From the NCBI GenBank assembly GCA_009777005.1, contig WRMT01000204.1, positions 1 through 5,552 on the forward strand: 5,552 nt of DNA, in the 5' to 3' direction. Numbering within the stretch: the first letter of the stretch is position 1; every line of letters starts with the position of its first letter. Below, piece by piece: positions 1 to 5,552 of the stretch. The notes beneath the pieces were generated by a model, which saw nothing but the letters and a program-made list of their open reading frames with translations, was not told the origin of the DNA and ran no database searches. Source of the stretch: Methanobrevibacter sp. Lineage in GTDB: Archaea > Methanobacteriota > Methanobacteria > Methanobacteriales > Methanobacteriaceae. The position numbers and the translations under genes are program-made.

Positions 1-3000
1 AATGGAAACAAACCACTACTAATAGAAGCTGGTCCTGGTGCTGGAAAAACTCGGGTAATGATTGAAAGAATCAAATACTTAGTAAATGAAAAAGCCATAG
101 ATCCTGAAAGTTTACTTGTAATTACTTTTTCAAATAAATCTGCTGAAGAGCTAAAAAATAGATTAATAGATAGTGTAAATGGTCTTGATATTAATATTGT
201 TAATAAGATGCAAGTATCTACTATACACTCCTTTTGTTATTCTCTATTAAGAGAACATGAAAACCCTTTCCTTGAAATATTAGGAGATGACTTAGGTGAG
301 AAAAATGATCTCTTTATTAGGAAGCATATGAAAGACTTAGGTTTTGTTGATGAAGCTTATATTTCCAAACGAGATATTGGAATGATTATTAGTAAATTTA
401 ATGAATACACTATTTTTAAAGTGGATATTGATAATTTAATATCTTACATTGAAGAAAAATTTCCTCCTGTTCCAGAGTACCTTAGCTTCATAGCTGAAAT
501 AAAAAAAGAATGTGAAGAAAATGAAGAGCATTTTAGTTTTCCAAGTGTGGAGGTTAAAGAAGATGAGAATCTTAAAAGAGGATATCACAATGCCCGATTT
601 TTAGCTATTGCTAAAGCGTATAAAATTTATCAAGATCTTTTAAAAGATTATAATGTTATTGATTTTGGTTTTATACAAAGAAATACATTAGATTTATTAG
701 AAAATAATCCTGAATTAGTAGCTAATTTAAAATATAAAAATATTCTTGTTGATGAGTTTCAAGATACTGACCCTGTTCAAATGAAGATATTTGATTTATT
801 AATTAATAATGAAAATATGGAATCTTTTACAGTTGTTGGAGATGATGATCAAAGTATTTATGCTTTTAGAGGATCGGATATTGAATTTTTCACTAATTTT
901 GAAAAAGAGTATGATGCAGATTGTTGTTCATTAAACACTAACTATCGCTCATCAAATACTATTGTGGAGTTTAATGAAAATTTTATTAAAAATGATAGAA
1001 GATCTAATTCAAGTAAAGTTTTAAAAGGAAATAATGAAACTGATGGAAATGTTTTCCTTTTAGAAAATGATGATAAAAAAGACCAAGCTTATAATATTTT
1101 AAAAACTATTAAACATCTTATTGAAACTGAAAAAGTTAAGAATTTCAGTGATATTGCAATACTTTCTAGATCAGTTAGGGATGCTTTTACTAAAGAGATT
1201 ATAGCTACTTTAGAAGATAATCAAATTCCTTGCCAAATAAGGGGAAATCAGGATTTATTAGATACAGATGAGATTAAATCTATTTTAACCTTATTTTATT
1301 ATTTAGTTCAAGATGATGATAATCCTCATATTAGCTTTGCTTGGGAGAGAGATTGGCTTAATTTAGATGCTTACTCTTCAAAAACTTTTGATTCATTAAA
1401 GTTTTTCAATCTTTCAAATGAAACTAGAGAAATTTTATCTAAAAAAGAAGAAGAATATAGAGAAGAACTTTTAAATACTGCAAGACAGGTTCAAAAAGAA
1501 GAAACAGGTTCTGCAAGAGTTAGATCATTTAATGGTGTTTTTAATCTTGATGAAGATTTATTAATTAAAATTTTTCGCATTTTTGATAAACCAATAATTT
1601 CTTTAATGGACATGAATGATTTAAAAGCTATTGGAATAGCTAATCAAAATGATTTATCTTTTTTTAATAAATTATATGATTTAAAACAATTAATTATTTC
1701 AAATACTATTTTTAAAAGTGATTCTGAAGAGGAAATTTCTAATAAACTTAATAGTGAGAGAATCACATTATTAGATATATTTTATAAATTACTTGAAATA
1801 ATTGGGTATTATAATAAAGATAAGGTATTAAATGAGTCCAATACTAATGAATTAGCTAATATAGCTATTATTTCTAATTCAATAGCTAATTATGAAGATA
1901 TTATCTCACAAAGAGGGACTAAATTCAGTATTACGGGTTTATTCTGGTTTATCTATCATAGGATTAAAGGATATTCTTGTGTTAGGTTAAATGATGAAGA
2001 TGGAGTTCAAATTTTAACAATACACTCATCAAAAGGTTTGGAATTTCCAATTATAATTGTTCCTTCATTAAAAGAAGGTAAATTTCCTTCAAAGTATAGG
2101 GATGAAGATGAAAAGCTATATGGAGCATTTGGAATACCTTTTTTTAAAACTCCTGATGAGTTTTTAGAATATAAAAAAAATATGAATAAACAAGAAAAAG
2201 AAGAATTCCATGATTTAGAAGAGCGAAGGGTATTATATGTAGGAATGTCAAGAGCAGAAGATATTTTAATACTTTCAACTCTTGAAGGTATTCCAGAAAT
2301 TGAAAACATTGATTTTGATAATATTTTAAAATTAAATAATAATTTAGATATTTTACCATTCACAAGATATGAAAATGAAGATAAGGAAAGTAATGATGAG
2401 GATAATATTAATTTAAGCTATACTTCACTTAGAGATTATGAAAATTGTCCTTTTAAATACAATTTATTTCATAATTTTAATTTTAAAGTTTCCCAAGATA
2501 AATATATTCACAGAGGTATTGCAGTTCATGATACTTTAGACAAAATCCATAAAGCTGTTAAAGAAAATGAGAGTTTAAAAGATGATGAAGATTTTATCGA
2601 GAAAATAGCTAAAGATTCTTTAATAGAAAATGAAGCAGTAGCTTTAAAACAATTCGAAGATATTAATTATTATTGGCAGAATTATGGGAAAAATCTTGAA
2701 ATATTAGGTTCTGAAGTTCTTTTTTCTTTAATAACTAGAGATTACAATCTTTCAGGAAAGATTGATTTGATTTATAAAACAGAAGAAGGTAAAATTGGAA
2801 TTCTTGATTTTAAAAATCAAACTAATGTTGATAAAAAAGAGGTCACTACTCAGCTATACATATACCTTTTAGCTATTAGTCAAAATCCTGATTTTTCAAA
2901 GTATGAAGTAAATGAATTAGCTGTTTATCCATTAAAAGGCAGAAAATGGATTAATATTGAATTAAACCATGATAAAATCAAAGAGATTGAAGATGAAATT

Positions 3001-3099
3001 AAAAATACAGTTTTAGATATTAGGAATAACAATTTTTATCCAAAAGAAACCAATCTTTGTGAAGGTTGTGAATTTAGATTTATTTGTGAAAATAAATAA
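1..3099 (+). CDS. UvrD/PcrA-type helicase fused to a RecB/Cas4-like Fe-S nuclease (5' partial)
   Basis: Likely an ATP-driven DNA translocase and nuclease acting in recombination, end resection or defence. The frame is open from base 1, so the real start lies upstream; ATG 58 cannot be the start because the Walker A motif GPGAGKT (visible residues 11-17) precedes it. A short N-terminus including the Q motif is missing; 1032 residues are visible. SF1A motifs follow in order: TFSNKSA (42-48), TIHSF (74-78), VDEFQDTDPVQ (250-260), GDDDQSIYAFRG (280-291), LNTNYRS (311-317), LTIHSSKGLEF (672-682) and RRVLYVGMSRAED (742-754). The C-terminal nuclease shows H843, D922, the D936-F-K938 core and the Q951-L-Y motif. 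Cysteines C816, C1020, C1023 and C1029 have the spacing of the AddB/AdnAB/Cas4 iron-sulfur staple. All catalytic residues look intact. The layout resembles one subunit of AdnAB; no partner gene follows. The family assignment is firm, the biological role is inference. Confidence 0.95.
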   Translation, partial: NGNKPLLIEAGPGAGKTRVMIERIKYLVNEKAIDPESLLVITFSNKSAEELKNRLIDSVNGLDINIVNKMQVSTIHSFCYSLLREHENPFLEILGDDLGEKNDLFIRKHMKDLGFVDEAYISKRDIGMIISKFNEYTIFKVDIDNLISYIEEKFPPVPEYLSFIAEIKKECEENEEHFSFPSVEVKEDENLKRGYHNARFLAIAKAYKIYQDLLKDYNVIDFGFIQRNTLDLLENNPELVANLKYKNILVDEFQDTDPVQMKIFDLLINNENMESFTVVGDDDQSIYAFRGSDIEFFTNFEKEYDADCCSLNTNYRSSNTIVEFNENFIKNDRRSNSSKVLKGNNETDGNVFLLENDDKKDQAYNILKTIKHLIETEKVKNFSDIAILSRSVRDAFTKEIIATLEDNQIPCQIRGNQDLLDTDEIKSILTLFYYLVQDDDNPHISFAWERDWLNLDAYSSKTFDSLKFFNLSNETREILSKKEEEYREELLNTARQVQKEETGSARVRSFNGVFNLDEDLLIKIFRIFDKPIISLMDMNDLKAIGIANQNDLSFFNKLYDLKQLIISNTIFKSDSEEEISNKLNSERITLLDIFYKLLEIIGYYNKDKVLNESNTNELANIAIISNSIANYEDIISQRGTKFSITGLFWFIYHRIKGYSCVRLNDEDGVQILTIHSSKGLEFPIIIVPSLKEGKFPSKYRDEDEKLYGAFGIPFFKTPDEFLEYKKNMNKQEKEEFHDLEERRVLYVGMSRAEDILILSTLEGIPEIENIDFDNILKLNNNLDILPFTRYENEDKESNDEDNINLSYTSLRDYENCPFKYNLFHNFNFKVSQDKYIHRGIAVHDTLDKIHKAVKENESLKDDEDFIEKIAKDSLIENEAVALKQFEDINYYWQNYGKNLEILGSEVLFSLITRDYNLSGKIDLIYKTEEGKIGILDFKNQTNVDKKEVTTQLYIYLLAISQNPDFSKYEVNELAVYPLKGRKWINIELNHDKIKEIEDEIKNTVLDIRNNNFYPKETNLCEGCEFRFICENK

Positions 3100-3112
3100 T
3101 TTAACGATTTTT

Positions 3113-3157
3113 CAACAGTTTTTCTTTAGTTTCTTATTTATTTTCTAATTTTTTTTT
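3113..3157 (+). terminator. T-rich transcription end after the helicase gene
   Basis: Beginning about 14 nt after the helicase stop there is a series of T runs, ending in a run of nine T at 3149-3157. No GC-rich stem precedes it. Archaeal RNA polymerase can terminate on successive U-rich tracts without a hairpin, so this is a plausible terminator, but T runs are common in this spacer and the call is weak. Confidence 0.35.
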
Positions 3158-3235
3158 AAAAAATTCCTTGATTATTTATTTTAAATTTACTTATACTTTT
3201 TTATAATAATTTTATTATTAATCAAATGTTTTTTG

Positions 3236-3353
3236 ATATTATATTTTATTAAATTGTTTTTAATAACTGTTATTTAAATGAAATTGTATTTTTCATATTA
3301 TATTTTGTTAAATTGTTTTTAATAACGTATTTTTTAAATAAAAATATATTCAG
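3236..3353. repeat. 59-bp tandem repeat, two copies
   Basis: Bases 3236-3267 and 3295-3326 are 32-bp stretches that differ at a single position (A versus G at the 13th base). They contain the shared core AAATTGTTTTTAATAAC. The offset is 59 bp, so the units run 3236-3294 and 3295-3353 back to back. The second parts of the units (27 bp) have diverged but still share a TTTAAAT-type block. A third, very short ATATTA start follows at about 3355. This looks like an old tandem duplication with one half of the unit better preserved. Confidence 0.8.
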
Positions 3354-3483
3354 GATATTATTATTATTATTAAGCTATGTTTTTTTATATTCCTCATTTA
3401 AATAAATTATAAAAATCTTTTTAATATTTTTATTAAAAATTTATATTTTATAAAAATAATTTTTCAAAACATAATAATACAAA

Positions 3484-3494
3484 CATATATAAGT
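3484..3494 (+). promoter_or_regulatory. Candidate archaeal TATA box upstream of the shikimate kinase remnant
   Basis: CATATATAAGT resembles the archaeal box A (consensus around TTTATATA) and follows an A-rich stretch that could serve as BRE. It would place transcription start about 25 nt downstream, near 3515-3520, giving a leader of roughly 110 nt that includes the inverted repeat at 3519-3597. TATA-like words arise easily by chance in such AT-rich DNA, so confidence is low. Confidence 0.3.
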
Positions 3495-3518
3495 AATAAT
3501 AATTAGGTTATTTTTAAT

Positions 3519-3597
3519 AAAATCATAAAAATTATTATTTTAGTAATAATTAATATTATTTTCTTTTTAATTATTACTAATTTTAAATAATGATTTT
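3519..3597. repeat. Inverted repeat / long imperfect hairpin before the shikimate kinase remnant
   Basis: The inner arms 3541-3553 (TAGTAATAATTAA) and 3567-3579 (TTAATTATTACTA) are perfect 13-bp reverse complements around a 13-nt loop; T3540/A3580 adds a pair. The outer arms AAAATCAT (3519-3526) and ATGATTTT (3590-3597) are also perfect complements, with an imperfect A/T-rich stretch between. The structure ends 16 nt before the ribosome binding site. It could be a leader RNA hairpin, an operator, or a decayed element end. The pairing is directly visible; any function is unknown. Confidence 0.6.
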
Positions 3598-3613
3598 GTA
3601 CTAAAAATATTAA

Positions 3614-3618
3614 GGGAG
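3614..3618 (+). promoter_or_regulatory. Ribosome binding site of the shikimate kinase remnant
   Basis: GGGAG lies 8 nt before ATG 3627, a good Shine-Dalgarno match and spacing. It fixes the original start of the now broken gene and shows that the 5' end of the gene is still in place. Confidence 0.7.
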
Positions 3619-3626
3619 TTAATTGT

Positions 3627-4159
3627 ATGAAAAATATTATACTTATTGGGTTTTTCATGGTTGGAACCCATTCACTTGGAAAAAGAGCAGCAGAGATTTT
3701 AAATGTTGATTTTGTAGATATTGATGAATTTATTTTGAAAAAATTTCAAGAAATTGATGATTATGAAGATATTGTCTTTATCAAGTTTCTTAAAGATAAT
3801 ATTTTTAGGAAACATGAAAAATCCTTTTTTGAAAAAGAATATTATTGTTTTAAAAGAGTTTTAAACTGAAAAATATCTATCTTAGCAGGTAGTCCAGATT
3901 TAGCTTTATTTGATGAGAATGTCTTTTTTTAAAAGAAATCGGTACTTTAATAAATATTAAACGTGATAATGATATTATTTTGAAACAAATACAGGATAAT
4001 TATTCGAAGAATGGAAGCAAGAGAATGCTATAGATAATGGTCACAGAACTTATGATATGCGAGAATTATATATCAAGATTTGAAGATTTAATACCATATT
4101 ATGAAGAAATAGCTGATTTCACTAGTGATAATATAATAAAAGTAAAGAAGAATGAGTAA
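3627..4159 (+). pseudogene. Degraded P-loop shikimate kinase-family gene
   Basis: The family phosphorylates shikimate at O3 with ATP in aromatic amino acid synthesis; this copy cannot do so. The first 80 codons start like AroK-type kinases (MKNIILIGF), keep the D31-I-D33 substrate-site motif and an FR..E motif (residues 60-64). The Walker A loop now reads GFFMVGTHSLGK, lacking the G-x-GK[ST] lysine. An in-frame TGA (3867-3869) interrupts it. The same frame continues with ILAGSPDLALFDENVFF to TAA 3930. The frame changes at the T7 run 3924-3930 (LKEIGTLINIKRDND), near 4000 (FEEWKQENAIDNGHRTYDM) and near 4075-4081. The last piece (FEDLIPYYEEIADFTSDN) has the family's C-terminal YEEIAD signature and ends at TAA 4157-4159. 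The reassembled length, about 178 residues, is normal for the family. Archaea generally use an unrelated GHMP-type shikimate kinase, so this may have been acquired. The substrate is inferred. Confidence 0.85.
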
Positions 4160-4210
4160 ATAAATTAGTTAATCTAATAAAAAAAATCTGGATGAAGACT
4201 TATAAATTTA

Positions 4211-4219
4211 TTTATAAAT
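4211..4219 (+). promoter_or_regulatory. Candidate TATA box, distal, for the YwgA-like/PIN operon
   Basis: TTTATAAAT is a good box A match in a small A/T dyad (TATAAATTTATTTATA, 4201-4216). Used as a promoter it would give a leader of about 130 nt before ATG 4371. Chance occurrence is likely in this composition. Confidence 0.25.
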
Positions 4220-4304
4220 GATTTGAACAAAAATAATTGTACCACATCATCTATTAAAGATTATTTTTTTAATTGAGCTATGGAAAATAAAAGATAAGAA
4301 ACGA

Positions 4305-4312
4305 CTATAAAA
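4305..4312 (+). promoter_or_regulatory. Candidate TATA box, proximal, for the YwgA-like/PIN operon
   Basis: CTATAAAA sits about 60 nt before ATG 4371. With the usual archaeal spacing of roughly 25 nt, transcription would begin near 4333-4337 and give a leader of about 35 nt containing the Shine-Dalgarno sequence. It is the better placed of two candidates in the 211-nt spacer 4160-4370, which holds no gene. The evidence is sequence resemblance only. Confidence 0.35.
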
Positions 4313-4358
4313 AAAGTTAAAAATATACAATTATTGTTAAAAAAATATTAATGGGATT

Positions 4359-4363
4359 GAGGG
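4359..4363 (+). promoter_or_regulatory. Ribosome binding site of the YwgA-like gene
   Basis: GAGGG lies 7 nt before ATG 4371, a good Shine-Dalgarno match that supports this start. Confidence 0.65.
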
Positions 4364-4370
4364 ACTAGCT

Positions 4371-4853
4371 ATGGAAAATAAGGAATTATTACTGGAATTC
4401 ATTTATCTATTAAAAGAAAGTATTGATTTTTGTTTTGATATCAACAAGTTTGAAGATAGGATAAAGCTTCAAAAATATGTTTTCATAGGTAAATTTTTTG
4501 GATTAAAACACAACTACAAATATAATATGTATATACGAGGTCCCTATTCATCGAACTTAGCTGATGATTATTATGAACTAGGAAAAAATGTTAATGAACC
4601 TTGTTCCAAAGATTTAAATTTCAACACTGAAAATTTTTCCGCTTTAGTAAAAAATAAAGAGGTTGAATGGTTAGAATCAGCAACAACCATGTTATCTTTA
4701 TATTCTCATTATAAATCTAATTATAAATCATTATTAGGAAATACAGATTTTGAAAAGATAATAAAGGATGTTAGTGAAATAAAGCATTTGATTCCTGAAA
4801 ACTTTATTAAGCAAGTTTGCTATGATTTGAAAGATCAGGGGCTCTTAAACTGA
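4371..4853 (+). CDS. YwgA/Panacea(SocA)-like protein, putative antitoxin
   Basis: A complete 160-residue soluble, mainly helical protein with no signal peptide or membrane segment. Residues 30-71 carry the recognisable core: R30-IKLQK35 followed by a hydrophobic helix (YVFIGKFFGL), then the YIRGPYS turn (55-61) and SNLADDYYELG. The LQK...GP pattern is typical of YwgA-family proteins and resembles the Panacea/SocA (DUF4065) antitoxin fold. That known family neutralises many unrelated toxins, each encoded next door. Here the next gene, 4 nt downstream, encodes a PIN ribonuclease, which suggests an antitoxin-first toxin-antitoxin operon, possibly autoregulated. C-terminal residues 95-160 are charged helices ending in a FIKQVCYDLKDQGLL segment. 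There is a good ribosome binding site and no lesion. The family call is fairly firm by motif; the antitoxin role is inference from context. An alternative is an accessory regulator of unknown target. Confidence 0.7.
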   Translation: MENKELLLEFIYLLKESIDFCFDINKFEDRIKLQKYVFIGKFFGLKHNYKYNMYIRGPYSSNLADDYYELGKNVNEPCSKDLNFNTENFSALVKNKEVEWLESATTMLSLYSHYKSNYKSLLGNTDFEKIIKDVSEIKHLIPENFIKQVCYDLKDQGLLN

Positions 4854-4857
4854 TTAC

Positions 4858-5398
4858 ATGATTCAACATAATTATATTGATACAGATTATCTCTTATCTT
4901 ATTTATTTTTTCGGTGAAAATAAGCTAAAAAAATATTTGGGGAAAGAAAAAGATCTAGAAAAAGAAAGGCATGATACTTTAAGTAATTTTGTAAAAAAAT
5001 CAAAGAATAATGTTAAACTTAAAATTCCTCTTATTGTTTTAGGAGAAATTCATGTTAAAATATTTAAACATCCTGAAATAATTGAAGAAGATACTTCTTT
5101 TTTCCATATAAGAAAAAAAATACTTAACTTATTTAAACATCCTGAAATTGATTTGAACCCACCAAAAGGGGACTGTTATGAAACTGCAAAGAGATTTGTT
5201 GAAGCAAATGAACAAAATAGGATTCATCCTACAGATGCTTTAATAGTTTCCCAAGCATTGCATGATACTAATTCAAAACATCTCCTTACTTTAGATACAA
5301 ATTTAATAGAATCTCTTAGCAGAGGCATTATTTCTGAAGAAAATCAAAGATTAAGAGGAGATAAATTGCTTAAAATCTACCCTAACAAGTACATTTAA
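4858..5398 (+). CDS. PIN-domain ribonuclease (VapC-like toxin), reading frame broken at T6
   Basis: PIN proteins are metal-dependent RNases, often toxins. The natural start is ATG 4858, 4 nt after the upstream stop, giving MIQHNYIDTDYLLSYLFFR and then TGA 4915-4917. Removing one T from the T6 run 4906-4911 joins this to the downstream frame and yields an unbroken 179-residue PIN protein. In restored numbering the acidic residues are D8 in YIDTDYLL, E63 in PLIVLGEIHVK, D126 in HPTDALIVSQAL and D146 in LLTLDTNL, so the set is complete only if both frames are joined. The downstream frame alone could start only at TTG 4877, which would lose D8 and replace strand one with unrelated sequence. The upstream gene is a YwgA/Panacea-like putative antitoxin. 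A GGGG at 4838-4841 is a weak, distant ribosome binding site; translational coupling is likely. The break may be an inactivating mutation, a sequencing error, a switch or recoding. Outside the run the gene looks intact. Confidence 0.8.
5061..5148 (+). repeat. 19-bp direct repeat inside the PIN gene, in frame
   Basis: TATTTAAACATCCTGAAAT occurs without mismatch at 5061-5079 and 5130-5148. The offset is 69 bp, exactly 23 codons, so both copies are read in the same frame and encode FKHPEI (restored residues 69-74 and 92-97). The flanks differ. This points to an internal duplication or gene conversion within the middle of the PIN domain, in the stretch after E63. Confidence 0.85.
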
Positions 5399-5552
5399 TC
5401 CATACTAGATTTAAATGTGAAAAAAATGAAAGACTGAAATAAAATTAGATTCAATACTTTTTTTTTTATTATTGAGGCTAGGAAATGATTATGAGTTCGC
5501 TGAACATTGATAAGAATTTGTAAAAAATTTTAAACAAAAATTCATATATAAA
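5399..5552. other. Downstream spacer with a TATA-like sequence at the window end
   Basis: No gene was recognised. After the T10 run, ATTGAGGCTAGGAAA (5471-5485) partly resembles the ATTGAG-CTATGGAAA stretch at 4272-4286, which also follows a T run. CATATATAAA (5543-5552) could be the TATA box of a gene that begins beyond the window; only its position and match support this. Confidence 0.35.
5458..5467 (+). terminator. T10 terminator after the PIN gene
   Basis: Ten consecutive T lie 60 nt after the PIN stop codon. There is no convincing GC stem; a U-run terminator is typical of archaea. The position at the end of the two-gene unit supports the call. Confidence 0.5.

Larger units (their letters stand above)
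3100..3626. other. Gene-free, extremely AT-rich spacer
   Basis: No reading frame of useful length or with recognisable protein content was seen on either strand; stops are dense in all frames. The stretch is visibly much richer in A and T than the genes around it. It holds the T-rich end of the helicase unit, a small hairpin (ATCAAA 3221-3226 paired with TTTGAT 3232-3237), two tandem copies of a 59-bp unit, five TTA triplets in a row (3358-3372), a TATA-like site, and a long inverted repeat just before the next gene. No tRNA or CRISPR array was recognised. A small non-coding RNA cannot be excluded. Confidence 0.7.
4276..4381. repeat. 15-bp direct repeat that duplicates the start codon region
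   Basis: AGCTATGGAAAATAA occurs at 4276-4290 and again at 4367-4381, 91 bp apart. The second copy contains the real ATG and the first codons (MENK) of the YwgA-like gene. The first copy would begin MENKR and stop at once. Both copies are preceded by ATTGAG within a few bases (4272-4277 and 4355-4360). The flanks beyond do not match, so this is a short local duplication or a remnant of an earlier gene start. Confidence 0.65.

Noticed and set aside
2144..2359. Second antisense frame of 71 codons with a hydrophobic look
   Set aside because: Also a shadow of the helicase; its leucine/tyrosine richness is a by-product of AT-rich codons read in reverse, and there is no independent support.
2007..2363. 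Antisense reading frame of 118 codons opposite the helicase
   Set aside because: It lies wholly inside the motif V/VI region of the helicase, is serine/phenylalanine-rich as expected from an antisense shadow, and has no recognisable domain.
58..3099. Helicase starting at ATG 58
   Set aside because: The Walker A motif is encoded before this codon at 31-51, and the frame is open to base 1.
3236..3353. CRISPR-like repeats
   Set aside because: There are only two copies, directly adjacent, with the second halves related rather than unique spacers, and no cas genes are present.
4877..5398. PIN gene starting at TTG 4877
   Set aside because: This start has no ribosome binding site, drops the catalytic D8, and encodes an N-terminus unlike a PIN first strand. 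ATG 4858 directly after the upstream gene gives the expected motif once the T6 run is corrected.
5485..5523. Tiny ORF of 12 codons after a GAGG sequence
   Set aside because: Too short to judge, no recognisable product, and it follows a probable terminator with no clear promoter.

Overview
The window is very AT-rich and has short Shine-Dalgarno-led genes, candidate archaeal TATA boxes and T-run terminators. Together with the type of proteins encoded, this suggests a low-GC methanogenic archaeon of the Methanobacteriales (Methanobrevibacter or Methanosphaera-like). That assignment is inference: no rRNA or marker gene is present, and a low-GC Firmicute cannot be excluded.

Layout. (1) Positions 1-3099 (+) hold most of a large UvrD-type SF1A helicase. 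It carries a C-terminal RecB/Cas4-like PD-(D/E)XK nuclease with a four-cysteine iron-sulfur cluster signature, and only a short N-terminus is cut off by the window edge. (2) Positions 3100-3626 are a gene-free, extremely AT-rich spacer with a T-rich end, a two-copy 59-bp tandem repeat, a TTA microsatellite and a long inverted repeat just before the next ribosome binding site. (3) Positions 3627-4159 (+) are a decayed P-loop shikimate-kinase-family gene. Its start region and C-terminal signature are recognisable, but it has lost the Walker A lysine and carries an in-frame stop and several frameshifts. (4) Positions 4160-4370 are a short spacer with candidate TATA boxes and a duplicated copy of the next gene's start region. 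(5) Positions 4371-5398 (+) are a tight two-gene unit: a YwgA/Panacea(SocA)-like 160-aa protein followed after 4 nt by a PIN-domain ribonuclease gene. The true ATG start and first catalytic aspartate of the PIN gene lie in a different frame from the rest, separated by a T6 run. (6) Positions 5399-5552 hold a T10 terminator and, at the very end, a TATA-like sequence.

The central observation is the YwgA/Panacea-like plus PIN pair. It has the architecture of a toxin-antitoxin operon, antitoxin first and ribonuclease second. The toxin reading frame is broken, or possibly recoded, at a T6 run followed by a rare CGG codon and a UGA stop. A nuclease-fused helicase, a dead metabolic gene and repeats next to it fit an accessory or defence-type region rather than a conserved operon.
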